DNA of 51,390 bases from Thalassolituus marinus (GCF_020320395.1 NZ_JAEDAH010000023.1:1-51390), one strand, 5' to 3'; positions 27,529 through 36,152 are shown, numbered from the stretch's first letter. Numbers and translations: made by a program. The notes: a model not told the origin generated them from the letters alone.

Positions 27529-27909
27529 ATGGCACTGACAAAAGAAGAATTGCTGGCGGAAGCACGGGGTTCAGTTAATCCGGTGGATGCTGCTCAGGCT
27601 GAAGCTTTGTTGCAGCAGGGCGCGGTGGTTCTGGATGTTCGTGAACCAGCGGAGTTCGATATGGGGCATCTGCCTGGTGCGGTGAATGTACCGCGCGGTG
27701 TGCTGGAGTTCCGTGTTGGTGATCATCCGGCTTTAACCGACAGCGCTGCCGAAATTTTACTGTATTGCAAGAATGGCGGTCGCAGCACGCTGGCTGCACA
27801 TACGCTCAAGCGTATGGGATTCAACAATGTAAAAATGCTGGTAGGCGGCTTTGATGGCTGGACCGGCAGTGTGCACAAAGTGGAAGTAGACCCAAGCGTA
27901 TACCGCTGA
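27529..27909 (+). CDS. Rhodanese-domain protein
   Basis: 126 aa, a single rhodanese domain preceded by a short helical part. VVLDVREPAEFDMGHLPGA and the active loop CKNGGRS with its persulfide-carrying cysteine are present. No signal peptide, so it is cytosolic. Single-domain rhodaneses move sulfane sulfur between thiols. It follows ybgE after 77 bases, where an additional start of transcription is possible but not recognisable. Its neighbours suggest it handles persulfide sulfur. Confidence 0.92.
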   Translation: MALTKEELLAEARGSVNPVDAAQAEALLQQGAVVLDVREPAEFDMGHLPGAVNVPRGVLEFRVGDHPALTDSAAEILLYCKNGGRSTLAAHTLKRMGFNNVKMLVGGFDGWTGSVHKVEVDPSVYR

Positions 27910-27918
27910 GGAGACGTT

Positions 27919-28467
27919 ATGCGTGGAATATTAATGACTCTGGCCATGTTTAGCAGCGCGGCCGTGTGTGCGGAGCCTGTGGCGGATTTAACCGGCGCAG
28001 CGCGGCAGCAGGTGAAGGCCTTTGCGACGACGCTGGGCGGCACGCTGAAAGCCAGTATGCAGAAAGACGGTCCGGTGGCGGCCATTGCAGTGTGTAATAC
28101 CGAAGCCCCGGCGATCGCCAGTCAGTTAAGTACGGATGGCTGGCAGGTTGCGCGTACCTCACTGAAAATTCGCAACCCGGACAACGCAGCGGATGCCTGG
28201 GAAACTCAGGTGCTGGAAGATTTCAGCGCACGCATGGCGGCGGGCGAAGATCCGGCCGGACTGGAAGCCTCGGTAACGGATGACGGCGAGTTCCGCTATA
28301 TGAAAGCCATTCCTACTGCTGGCCTGTGCCTGACCTGTCATGGCGCTGAACTGGCTCCGGCAGTTGAGGCGAAGCTGGCACAGTTGTATCCGCAGGATCA
28401 GGCCCGTGGTTTTAATGTTGGTGATCTGCGCGGCGCCTTTACCTTACGCAAAGTGCTGGAGGAATAA
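27919..28467 (+). CDS. Periplasmic Tll0287-like (DUF3365) haem protein
   Basis: 182 aa. A signal peptide ends near residue 18 (SSAAVCA). The mature chain carries one c-type haem motif, CLTCHG, near residue 138, within the DUF3365/Tll0287-like PAS-fold domain. Such domains are redox or ligand sensors or single-haem electron carriers. It starts 9 bases after the rhodanese gene, so it belongs to the same transcript. Confidence 0.85.
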   Translation: MRGILMTLAMFSSAAVCAEPVADLTGAARQQVKAFATTLGGTLKASMQKDGPVAAIAVCNTEAPAIASQLSTDGWQVARTSLKIRNPDNAADAWETQVLEDFSARMAAGEDPAGLEASVTDDGEFRYMKAIPTAGLCLTCHGAELAPAVEAKLAQLYPQDQARGFNVGDLRGAFTLRKVLEE

Positions 28468-28469
28468 TC

Positions 28470-28910
28470 TTGGCTGAGCACGTTATTCATATCGACTGGA
28501 AGAAAAACGGCGAGTTTTCTCATGAAGGTTATGAGCGTCGTCATGATATCGCCTTCCAGTCTGAGGTTCGTATTCCTGCCGGCGGTGCGGGAAATACTTT
28601 TGGTGCGGATCCGGAGCAGATGCTGGCGGCAGCGATGGCCAGTTGTCATATGCAGACCTTTCTGGCGTTAGCGGCGAAAAAGCGGCTGGTGGTTGAAAGC
28701 TATCGGGACGAGGCCAGCGCGGAACTGGCGCAGCGTGACGATGGCAAGTTCTGGGTCAGTCGTCTGACTCTGAAACCGCGGGTAGCCTTTTCCGGTGAAA
28801 AACTACCGGATAATGCTGCAATTCAGGCAATGCACGACAAAGCACATCAGCATTGTTTTATCGCCAACTCAGTACTCTGTGATGTGGTGGTCGAGCCACA
28901 ATTGTCATGA
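28470..28910 (+). CDS. OsmC family protein
   Basis: 146 aa with a TTG start at 28470 behind GGAGGAAT. Both family cysteines are present, in ASCHMQTFL and HQHCFIANS. OsmC proteins are thiol peroxidases acting on organic hydroperoxides, and some act on or bind persulfides. It follows the haem protein by 2 bases and closes the cyd operon. A 10-bp hairpin lies just behind it. Confidence 0.9.
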   Translation: MAEHVIHIDWKKNGEFSHEGYERRHDIAFQSEVRIPAGGAGNTFGADPEQMLAAAMASCHMQTFLALAAKKRLVVESYRDEASAELAQRDDGKFWVSRLTLKPRVAFSGEKLPDNAAIQAMHDKAHQHCFIANSVLCDVVVEPQLS

Positions 28911-28915
28911 CCTGT

Positions 28916-28941
28916 GGCAGGACAGGAACCTCTGTTCTGCC
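28916..28941 (+). other. Hairpin after the OsmC gene
   Basis: GGCAGGACAG pairs with CTGTTCTGCC (9 Watson-Crick pairs plus one G-U) around a 6-base loop. It lacks a U-tract, so it would be an mRNA end-protecting or weak termination element. Confidence 0.45.
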
Positions 28942-28996
28942 AATATCCCCCATCCTGGTTTAAGCTTACAGAAACTGTGGCTTACGGACTTCTGAC

Positions 28997-29839
28997 ATGA
29001 TCGTCTCCGTCTCCAGCATCGTCGGCCTTTCCGGGGTTGATCGGAGCGAAAACCCACGCGCCCGACGCGTGGGACGCTATTTTGAATGGCCCATGATTCT
29101 GATCGCCTTCTGGATACTGTTTGAATGGTATCTGGAGGCCAGAGTAGGCAAACCATTTGCCTATGCTCACATCACTGATTGGTTTCTGTGGATTTTCTTT
29201 CTGGTCGAAACCACCGTCTTGCTGGTTCTGGTGGATGATCGCCGCCGTTACCTGAAAACCAATTGGAGTAATCTGGTTATTATCGTCGCCGGCATGCCGT
29301 TGTTGTGGCAATACCTGCCCTATGCAGGGGGGTTGCGGGCACTGCGCTTGCTGGCCATGTTCACCATGCTGATGAATATGTCCGGCAGTTTTCAGAAAAT
29401 CATGGGACGCAATCACCTCGGTCCGACGCTGATGGTGAGTTTTATTATCATGATTATGGCCGGTACTCTGATGGCGGTGATCGACCCGAATGTCGAGACC
29501 CCGCTGGACGGTATCTGGTGGGCCTGGGTGACCATTACCACTGTAGGTTATGGTGATATTGTTCCGGGTAGTACCGCCGGGCGTCTGTTCGGCTCATTTC
29601 TGATTCTGATGGGGATCGGTCTGTTTTCAATGATGACCGCGAGTTTTTCGGCTTTCTTCATGCAGCAGGAAGAGGAAGACCTGTTCAATAAAGAACGTCA
29701 GCATGCCGAACAATTAGCGCGTATGGAAAATAAAATCGAACAGCTGGAAGATAAGCTGGACCGACTGCTGACGATGGCGCTCGAAGCGGAGCGCCTTCAG
29801 CTGGAGCGGGGCCGGGACCCGGAAGCCGGGGAGCGTTAA
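28997..29839 (+). CDS. Voltage-gated potassium channel-like protein
   Basis: 280 aa. Four helices with arginines in the S4-like segment (GGLRALRLLAMFTM), then a pore loop with the selectivity filter TVGYGD near residue 181 and a last helix. A C-terminal coiled coil (about 225-270, rich in E, K, L) probably assembles the tetramer. Inner membrane. It stands 86 bases behind the OsmC gene and may have its own promoter. Confidence 0.9.
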   Translation: MIVSVSSIVGLSGVDRSENPRARRVGRYFEWPMILIAFWILFEWYLEARVGKPFAYAHITDWFLWIFFLVETTVLLVLVDDRRRYLKTNWSNLVIIVAGMPLLWQYLPYAGGLRALRLLAMFTMLMNMSGSFQKIMGRNHLGPTLMVSFIIMIMAGTLMAVIDPNVETPLDGIWWAWVTITTVGYGDIVPGSTAGRLFGSFLILMGIGLFSMMTASFSAFFMQQEEEDLFNKERQHAEQLARMENKIEQLEDKLDRLLTMALEAERLQLERGRDPEAGER

Positions 29840-29855
29840 ACTCCCCTTAGTCGCG

Positions 29856-30188
29856 CTATTCGTGGGACGCTGCGCAGTTCAGGCAAAGCGTGCTGTACGG
29901 TACAGCCTGCAGGCGTTGTTCACTGATACTCTCGCCACATTCGCTGCATTCACCATAGGTGCCGGCATCCAGTCGCGCCAGAGCGGCGTTAATCTGCTCG
30001 ACCTCATGTTTTGATTCTGCCGCAATGGCTCGTAATACATCGTCGTTTTCTCGCTCGACAGCTTGTTCTGCAAAGTCTGCGGATACGGGTTCGTCGCGAT
30101 GGCTGGCATCCCGTTCTGTTTTATTCGCGCGCGCTTCCAGCATAGCTTTACGCTCGGTTAGGGTCTGGCGGATGTGGCTGAGGTTCAT
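29856..30188 (-). CDS. DksA/TraR family zinc-finger protein
   Basis: 110 aa from ATG 30188; an in-frame ATG four codons upstream (30200) is possible. An N-terminal coiled-coil-like part is followed by a four-cysteine finger CSECGE ... CLNCAA. DksA relatives bind the RNA polymerase secondary channel. Shorter than DksA (151 aa), similar in size to YbiI/TraR-like proteins. It converges on the channel gene with 16 bases between the stops. Confidence 0.85.
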   Translation of the reverse strand: MNLSHIRQTLTERKAMLEARANKTERDASHRDEPVSADFAEQAVERENDDVLRAIAAESKHEVEQINAALARLDAGTYGECSECGESISEQRLQAVPYSTLCLNCAASHE

Positions 30189-30358
30189 AATGCAATCCAT
30201 TTTCTTATAACTGGATATTCAGCCTAGATGGGGGCTGTCCTGTGTGCATTGATATGCGTCATGCGTATATCAAAAGGCCTGCGCTAGTCTGCGTGATCAC
30301 ATCTATGCTTGATCGTAACTCTGTGCCGCTGCACCGGGTTGTATAGCAGGAGAGATCT

Positions 30359-31483
30359 ATGACAGGCCCGGTTGAATTTCAGGACCCTTATCAGGCATTG
30401 GGAAAACCGATGCATTTCATCGCAACGCTCGAACACCTTTATCGGGTTCTGCGGGAGAATTTCGAGGGTATTCAGCGTTTTTCTCTGGCGCTGTACGACA
30501 GTGACTCAGATTTACTATCAACGTTTATCTATGAAGGCGACCAGGGTTCGCCGTTACTGGGCTATGAAGTTCACCTGAGGGAGGTTCCATCTCTGGCTGC
30601 GTTGGCGCGAACAGGCTCGGTCAGGATTGTCGATGATATGCGCGTCTTCCGGCGTGAAACACCATTGCGGCATACTCAGGCGTTACTTGCTCAGGGCTAT
30701 CGTTCGAGTCTGACAATGCCACTGTTTAATGATGGAAAACTACGGGCGTTTCTGTTTTTAAACGCCAGCAGCATGAATTATTTCGATGCGGCCAAAAGCA
30801 CCTACTGCAATTTGTGGGGACATCTGGTTGCACAGGTTATGGTGCGCGAGCGGGACGCAGTAAAACGAATGCAGGCGCTGGTGCATTTCGCTACCGATGT
30901 CAGTGGTCGGCGCTCCGTGGAAACCGACTCGCACGTACGCAGAATGGCGGCCTATGCGCGAATTATCGGGCGGGAATTACAGAAAGATTTGCAGCTGGAA
31001 GATTCGTTCATTGAGTATCTGACGCTGTTCGCACCATTGCACGATATCGGCAAAGTCGCAATTTCAGATCAGATTCTTCATAAGCCGGGTCCGCTCACCG
31101 CAGACGAGTTTCAGACCATGAAAAAACATGTGTCGGTTGGTCGGGATATTGTCGATCAGGCGATTCGCCATTTTTCACTGGGCGATATGGAATACAGCGA
31201 TATGCTGCGCAATATCGTCGAGTTTCATCATGAAAAAATGAATGGCAGTGGTTATCTCGGCTGTACTGCAGAGGACATTCCGCTGGAGGCTCGCATTATA
31301 GCGGTGGCCGACATTCTCGATGCGCTATTAAATCACCGCAGCTATAAACAAGCCTGGTCTCTGGAAGAGACCCTGGATGCCATGCAGGCCATGGTGGATG
31401 CGGAAGAAATTGATAAAGCCTGCTTTGCTGCGGTTAAACGCTCACAGGCTCAGATTCTGGATATTCAGCAGCGCTATCCGTAA
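30359..31483 (+). CDS. GAF-like / HD-GYP domain protein
   Basis: 374 aa. An N-terminal GAF-like sensor (about 15-170) precedes an HD-GYP phosphodiesterase domain (about 180-365). HDIGK, the following histidines and HHEKMNGSGYL are present; the family GYP triplet reads GYL here. HD-GYP proteins hydrolyse c-di-GMP. Metal-binding residues look intact, so it may still be active. GGAGAGATCT precedes the ATG. No membrane segment. Confidence 0.9.
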   Translation: MTGPVEFQDPYQALGKPMHFIATLEHLYRVLRENFEGIQRFSLALYDSDSDLLSTFIYEGDQGSPLLGYEVHLREVPSLAALARTGSVRIVDDMRVFRRETPLRHTQALLAQGYRSSLTMPLFNDGKLRAFLFLNASSMNYFDAAKSTYCNLWGHLVAQVMVRERDAVKRMQALVHFATDVSGRRSVETDSHVRRMAAYARIIGRELQKDLQLEDSFIEYLTLFAPLHDIGKVAISDQILHKPGPLTADEFQTMKKHVSVGRDIVDQAIRHFSLGDMEYSDMLRNIVEFHHEKMNGSGYLGCTAEDIPLEARIIAVADILDALLNHRSYKQAWSLEETLDAMQAMVDAEEIDKACFAAVKRSQAQILDIQQRYP

Positions 31484-31493
31484 GTGAAGGTTG

Positions 31494-31913
31494 TTACTGC
31501 TCAAGCAGATTAATAGCCAGGCGCACAAAGTCGCGTGATGTCAGCATGCCATCCAGATGCTGGCCGTCGGCGGACACCAGCAGGCAGGCATGGCGCTTTT
31601 CTTTCAGTAATTTACCGGCTTCTGCCAATGGCATATCCGGTGCTACGGTTGCGACTTCTTTTTTCATGCACTGACTGATAGGCGTTTTGGCCAGGTAGGT
31701 CTGCAGGTTATGTGCACCAAACTTGTCGGTGATACGGAATGCTTCAGCCAGGAACTCTTTCTGACTGAGCAGCCCGGCAATCTGCCCATCGCTGTTAACA
31801 ACCGGGATGTGGCGGATCTGATGCTCGGCCATGGTTTTTTCAACGGCCTGAAGGGTGTCTTCCGGAGTATGGGTCAGCAGTGTCCGGGTCATCAGGTCTT
31901 GGACCAGTTTCAT
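31494..31913 (-). CDS. CBS-domain protein
   Basis: 139 aa made of two CBS motifs (about 8-60 and 78-135), the first with HQIRHIPVVNSDGQIAGLLS. CBS pairs bind adenine nucleotides and act as regulatory modules. It converges on the HD-GYP gene (10 bases between stops) and diverges from comFB. Confidence 0.93.
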   Translation of the reverse strand: MKLVQDLMTRTLLTHTPEDTLQAVEKTMAEHQIRHIPVVNSDGQIAGLLSQKEFLAEAFRITDKFGAHNLQTYLAKTPISQCMKKEVATVAPDMPLAEAGKLLKEKRHACLLVSADGQHLDGMLTSRDFVRLAINLLEQ

Positions 31914-31927
31914 AGCAAGTTCTCACA

Positions 31928-31943
31928 GGGAATTCTCATTCCC
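31928..31943. promoter_or_regulatory. Perfect dyad between CBS and ComFB genes
   Basis: GGGAAT-TCTC-ATTCCC, 6-bp arms and a 4-base centre. It lies 15 bases upstream of the CBS start and about 30 bases upstream of a possible -10 TATTCT (31972-31977) for comFB. A shared operator is plausible. Confidence 0.4.
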
Positions 31944-32000
31944 TAAGTTAAGCAGGAAATCAGTGAAGTGCTATTCTGAACTCAAACTTGGGAGGTACTC

Positions 32001-32276
32001 ATGAGCATCGGAAATCACATTCGGAATTATTACGAACAACTGGTGGCTGAAGAGATCATCAGGACATTGTCTGAGCGTGAGGATAAGCCGTCGGTAGATT
32101 ACATGGCAGACGTTGCCTGCGTGGCGTTAAATCGCTTACCTGCCCGCTACATTCGTTATGAAGTGGATATGGCGTTCTACATGTCCCCGGATGAGCTGGC
32201 ATCGACGACGGCCGCGGTCAATAACGCGGTTCAGCAGGCCATCAGTTTCGTGGATAACCATCACCGGAAGGATTAG
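32001..32276 (+). CDS. ComFB family protein
   Basis: 91 aa, matching the late competence protein ComFB family in length and in the segments YEQLVAEEIIRTL and DVACVALNRLPARYIRY. Members in other bacteria have been reported as cyclic dinucleotide receptors. Here the neighbourhood (HD-GYP, two GGDEF/EAL proteins in the window) fits that. TGGGAGGTACTC precedes the ATG. Confidence 0.85.
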   Translation: MSIGNHIRNYYEQLVAEEIIRTLSEREDKPSVDYMADVACVALNRLPARYIRYEVDMAFYMSPDELASTTAAVNNAVQQAISFVDNHHRKD

Positions 32277-32283
32277 AAAGAAT

Positions 32284-32299
32284 CTTTACGTATGTAAAG
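32284..32299. promoter_or_regulatory. CpxR-like inverted box upstream of cpxR
   Basis: CTTTAC-GTAT-GTAAAG, two GTAAA half-sites in inverted order with a 4-base centre. The classic CpxR box is a direct GTAAA repeat with 5 bases between. The site lies 72 bases before the cpxR ATG and suggests autoregulation. Confidence 0.45.
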
Positions 32300-32370
32300 A
32301 CTGTCCCGCCAGCTTGAATAGTCGGGCATAAATCCTCGAAACTGTGCAGTAGTTAATGAGGGGTACGCTG

Positions 32371-33066
32371 ATGAATCTGCTGCTGGTAGACGACGATATT
32401 GAACTTTGTGCGCTGCTGCAGCGCTATCTCGAGCGGGAGCTGTTTACCGTGACCGCCGTACATACCGCTGAGCAAGGTCTGGATGAAGCGCTCAGTGGTC
32501 GTTATCAGGCAGTGGTTCTGGACATCATGTTGCCTGGTGGCAATGGCATTGATGTTTTACGCAGCATTCGTCAGCGTACTGACCTGCCGATTATTATGCT
32601 TACTGCTCGCGGTGATGAAATGGATCGTATCCGCGGCCTTGAGTACGGTGCGGATGATTACCTGCCTAAACCCTGCAATCCCCGCGAGCTGTCGGCACGT
32701 TTGCGATCCATTCTGCGACGTGGTCACTCTGGCAGTGTGGCAGCTGCCAGCCTCACCCTGGATGAACTTGAAATCGATCTGGAACAACATTGTGTACGCC
32801 GCGCAGGGCAGCAGGTTGACCTGACCGTGACCGAATTTAATATCCTCAGTGTCCTTGCCCGGGAAGCAGGCAAAGTGGTGGACAAAAACCGCCTTGCGCA
32901 GCAGTCGTTGCAGCGCTCACTCACCCTGTATGATCGCAGCCTGGATATGCATCTGAGTAATCTGCGTAAAAAACTGGGTCCTAATCAAAGCGGTGAGCAG
33001 CGTATCCGCACCGTACGCGGTGTTGGTTATATGTATACCCCCGATGAGGCTACTGGCCAGGTGTAA
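32371..33066 (+). CDS. cpxR: Response regulator CpxR-like (OmpR family)
   Basis: 231 aa from ATG 32371 (an upstream GTG-like start adds five residues before MNLLLVDDD). A receiver domain (1-115) has the acidic pair DDD and phospho-acceptor Asp in VVLDIMLPGG, plus KP in DYLPKPCNP. A winged-helix domain (about 130-228) follows. The receiver reads like E. coli CpxR (MLTARGDEMDRIRGLEYGAD). cpxA follows after 3 bases. Confidence 0.88.
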   Translation: MNLLLVDDDIELCALLQRYLERELFTVTAVHTAEQGLDEALSGRYQAVVLDIMLPGGNGIDVLRSIRQRTDLPIIMLTARGDEMDRIRGLEYGADDYLPKPCNPRELSARLRSILRRGHSGSVAAASLTLDELEIDLEQHCVRRAGQQVDLTVTEFNILSVLAREAGKVVDKNRLAQQSLQRSLTLYDRSLDMHLSNLRKKLGPNQSGEQRIRTVRGVGYMYTPDEATGQV

Positions 33067-33069
33067 AGG

Positions 33070-34443
33070 GTGCAGGGAATTTTTCTGCGGATTTATGCCG
33101 CGTTTCTGATCACCAGTCTGGTGGCCGCGCTGGTAACTCTGACGCTGGCGGTGTACTACCGTCAGTGGTCCAACGATTCAACCAACCTGATTGCTCCCAC
33201 TGGCGGTTATATCTCTGCCGCCGAGCTGATTCTGCAGCGTGGTGGTGAACCTTTGTTACTGGAGTGGCTGCTCACTTTCAGCCGCCACCCCAGCGTCAAC
33301 GCTTACGTTTTTGATCATCAGGGCATCAGTTTACTGGCTGATGTACCGGCCGATGTGCGCACTTATGCATTTGCCGCTGATTCTTATCAGGCGCGTATCA
33401 ACCCGTTGGGGCAAACGGAAATACTGGTGAAAGCGCCGATTCAGGACCGCGACGGCAACGTTTATCTGCTGGTGGTAGAGTTTCTGCATCCGTTGGCGGT
33501 GTTCAATTTACCCGCCTATATCGGCTGGGGTCTGGTTGCGTCATTACTGCTGTTCGGTGTACTGGGTTTTATTCTGTCGCGCTATCTGACCCGACCTCTG
33601 TTATCGCTGAGACAGAGTATTCGTTCGTTTGCCAGTGGCCGGCTGGCGGTCGCAGTCGCTGATGATGTTCTGCTGCGCAAAGACGAAGTGGGTGATCTGG
33701 GACGTGAATTCGCGCAAATGGCGGAGCGACTGCAGAAGTTACTGGATGGGCAGCAGCAGTTGATGCGCGATGTATCCCATGAACTGCGCTCACCGCTGGC
33801 TCGCATCGCCGTAGCACTGGAACTGGCTCGTCTGGATGCCGTGGTGGAGCAGGGCGAGCACCTGGACAGGATAGAGCTTGAAACCAGCCGTCTGGATGAG
33901 TTGATTGGCGATCTGTTAAGCATGGCCAGGCTGGAAGCTGAAGAAGCGCGCCAGCAATGGCAGCCGGTTAACTGCCTTGACGTGATTGAGCAGGTGGTTG
34001 CTGATGCCCGCTTTGAACATGCCGATGGCGATGTACGCCTGACGGCAGACGACCCTCATTGTCAGGTGTTGGGTGATGCCCGCTTACTGGCCTCTGCCGT
34101 CGAAAACATAGTACGTAATGCGCTGTTGCATACCCGTGCGGGAACGGGGGTGGATATTCATCTGAGGCGCACAAACGGCGAGTGTCAGCTGATTATCCGC
34201 GATCATGGCCCGGGAGTGCCTGAGCATATGCTGGAGGATTTACTGAAGCCTTTTGTACGCAGCGAACAGGCGCGAGAGCGTTCGTTAGCCAGCCTGCAGC
34301 AGGGGCATCGGGGTTTTGGCCTGGGGCTGGCGATAGCAGAGCGCATTGTGCATCATCACCACGGTCGCCTGACACTGGCCAATCATACTGGCGGCGGATT
34401 GCAGGTTACGCTGGTGCTGCCTTGTGTTGCTGACGCAAACTGA
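33070..34443 (+). CDS. cpxA: Sensor histidine kinase CpxA-like
   Basis: 457 aa with a GTG start at 33070. Two membrane segments (about 8-28 and 155-180) bound a periplasmic sensor domain. A HAMP domain, the HisKA box RDVSHELRSPLARI (phospho-His) and an ATPase domain with DHGPGVPE and GFGLGLAIAERI follow. Partner of the upstream regulator; the pair probably senses envelope stress. Confidence 0.88.
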   Translation: MQGIFLRIYAAFLITSLVAALVTLTLAVYYRQWSNDSTNLIAPTGGYISAAELILQRGGEPLLLEWLLTFSRHPSVNAYVFDHQGISLLADVPADVRTYAFAADSYQARINPLGQTEILVKAPIQDRDGNVYLLVVEFLHPLAVFNLPAYIGWGLVASLLLFGVLGFILSRYLTRPLLSLRQSIRSFASGRLAVAVADDVLLRKDEVGDLGREFAQMAERLQKLLDGQQQLMRDVSHELRSPLARIAVALELARLDAVVEQGEHLDRIELETSRLDELIGDLLSMARLEAEEARQQWQPVNCLDVIEQVVADARFEHADGDVRLTADDPHCQVLGDARLLASAVENIVRNALLHTRAGTGVDIHLRRTNGECQLIIRDHGPGVPEHMLEDLLKPFVRSEQARERSLASLQQGHRGFGLGLAIAERIVHHHHGRLTLANHTGGGLQVTLVLPCVADAN

Positions 34444-34454
34444 AAGCAGAAGCC

Positions 34455-34470
34455 TTTACCGGGTGTTTAC
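34455..34470 (-). promoter_or_regulatory. CpxR-like direct box upstream of the CpxP-like gene
   Basis: On the minus strand GTAAA-N6-GTAAA (plus strand TTTAC-N6-TTTAC). This is one base longer than the consensus N5 spacing. It lies 73 bases before the start of the CpxP-like gene. Confidence 0.5.
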
Positions 34471-34542
34471 CCAGTGAGGCTGGGGTAAGAAGCCGCATCG
34501 GGCTAGAATAGTACTTTAAGTTTTCTCTGCGGAGGATGTGTA

Positions 34543-34881
34543 TTGAAACTGGTTTGGCTGTTGTGTCTGTTGCCCTTATCAGCGTTGGCTGAGGATGGTG
34601 CGCGTCCGCCAGAACCCGGTTTTACTCATCCATCTCTGATGCTGGAGTGGGACAATGCCCGCCCTGAGCAGCGCCAGGCACTGGACCAGTTTTACCAGTC
34701 TCTGGAGCGTCCGCGCCCTCCCGGGCATGATGCTCAGCGTATGGAGCGCGAGCAGCATTTCGAGCGTCTGCGTGAAATGAGCCCGGAACAGCGTCAGCAG
34801 CAGTTCCGCGATTTTGTCCAGAATCCACCGCCTCCCCCCCCACCTCCACCGCCTGGCATGATGATGCCGCCGGTGCGCTGA
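34543..34881 (+). CDS. CpxP-like small periplasmic protein with polyproline tail
   Basis: 112 aa with a TTG start at 34543 behind GGAGG (34531-34535). A signal peptide ends at LSALA. Two LTXXQ-like segments, RPEQRQALDQF and MSPEQRQQQF, resemble CpxP/Spy. The C-terminus is a run of 11 prolines followed by GMMMPPVR. Eight consecutive C (34834-34841) encode part of the tail. CpxP-like proteins dampen CpxA; assignment rests on the LTXXQ-like motifs and on being directly behind cpxRA. Confidence 0.6.
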   Translation: MKLVWLLCLLPLSALAEDGARPPEPGFTHPSLMLEWDNARPEQRQALDQFYQSLERPRPPGHDAQRMEREQHFERLREMSPEQRQQQFRDFVQNPPPPPPPPPPGMMMPPVR

Positions 34882-34951
34882 GCCCTCGTCATACTCGTGT
34901 TCGTTCGCATCAGCCGTTACTATTAGCGGCTTGTGAGAGAGCAGAAACACT

Positions 34952-35995
34952 ATGAAAACGAGAATTACAGAATTACTGGGTATCCGTTACCCCCTGGTGC
35001 TGCCAGGTATGAGCTGGATTTCCACTCCTGAGTTGGTGGCTGCGGTATCCGAAGCCGGCGGTTTAGGTATTCTGGCCAGCGGTCCGCTGACCACCGACGA
35101 GACCCGCGCGGCAATCCGTCGTATTCGCGAACTGACGGATAAGCCATTTGGTATTGGTGTGACCTTGCTGATGCCGGGAGCGAAAGAAAATGCCGAAGTA
35201 GCTCTGGACGAGCAGGTCCCGGTAATCAATTTCTCGCTGGGTAAAGGCGACTGGCTGGTGAAGCGTGCCCACGAATACGGCGGCAAGGTGATTGCTACCG
35301 TCGTTTCTGAAAAACACGCACTGTCGGCGGAGTCTATCGGTGCCGATGCGCTGCTGGTCACCGGGCACGAGGCCGCAGCTCATGGTGGTGACGTCACCTC
35401 TCTGGTGCTGATTCCGGCGATTGCTTCGAAGGTGTCCATTCCGGTGATTGCAACGGGCGGGTTTGCTGACGGACGAGGTCTGCTGGCAGCGCTATCGTTA
35501 GGTGCCGAGGGAGTGGCAATGGGGTCGCGTTTCGCCACCAGTAAAGAAAGCCCACTGCACGACAGCACCAAGCAAGCGGTCGTTGCCAAGAGTGAGCAGG
35601 ATACAATTTATTCGAAAAACTTTGATGGCCTGTATGCCCGGGTAATGAAAACACCGCGCTCCATTAAAGAAACCCGTCGGCCGATGAACATTTTCATGGC
35701 AGTTATTGAAGCGATGAAAGCGGCGAAAATCGTTAAGCAACCTATCTGGAAAATCATGCTGGGTATGCTGGCGATGCTGGATAAAGTACTTCTGCTGGCC
35801 TATTTCGGAGCCAGTGTTCCGCGTCTTAAGGCGGCGACTATCGATGGCGATCTGAATAAAGGGGTGCAGTTTATTGGTCAGACCCAGGGATTGATTACTG
35901 ACATCGCTGGCGTAGATGACATTATTCAGCGCATTATGCAGGAAGCGAAAAACATTCATGCCTCACAGGCCAGATTGTTTGATAGTGCCGGGTAA
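34952..35995 (+). CDS. Nitronate monooxygenase family flavoprotein
   Basis: 347 aa, TIM-barrel FMN enzyme of the 2-nitropropane dioxygenase family. It opens MKTRITELLGIRYPLVLPGM; the flavin segments VTGHEAAAHGG, IPVIATGGFADG and GVAMGSRF are present. Members oxidise alkyl nitronates, but FabK-like enoyl reductases share the fold, so the substrate is not certain. A terminator follows 41 bases after the stop. Confidence 0.88.
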   Translation: MKTRITELLGIRYPLVLPGMSWISTPELVAAVSEAGGLGILASGPLTTDETRAAIRRIRELTDKPFGIGVTLLMPGAKENAEVALDEQVPVINFSLGKGDWLVKRAHEYGGKVIATVVSEKHALSAESIGADALLVTGHEAAAHGGDVTSLVLIPAIASKVSIPVIATGGFADGRGLLAALSLGAEGVAMGSRFATSKESPLHDSTKQAVVAKSEQDTIYSKNFDGLYARVMKTPRSIKETRRPMNIFMAVIEAMKAAKIVKQPIWKIMLGMLAMLDKVLLLAYFGASVPRLKAATIDGDLNKGVQFIGQTQGLITDIAGVDDIIQRIMQEAKNIHASQARLFDSAG

Positions 35996-36035
35996 TAAAA
36001 AATATTGGCCCGTTTTTTCCTTTAATGGGAAGTAA

Positions 36036-36068
36036 TAAAAACAGCGTGAAAACGCTGTTTTTATTTTT
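36036..36068 (+). terminator. Intrinsic terminator of the NMO-family gene
   Basis: AAAAACAGCG and CGCTGTTTTT form the stem, TGAAAA the loop, and a T-rich run follows. Confidence 0.85.
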
Positions 36069-36152
36069 ATAGCTGTCCCGATCAGAACGACTTTCCCTGT
36101 CTTTGGCCTGAGCGGATTTTATTCGGCAAACTCCGTCCATTCTGGCCTCTTA

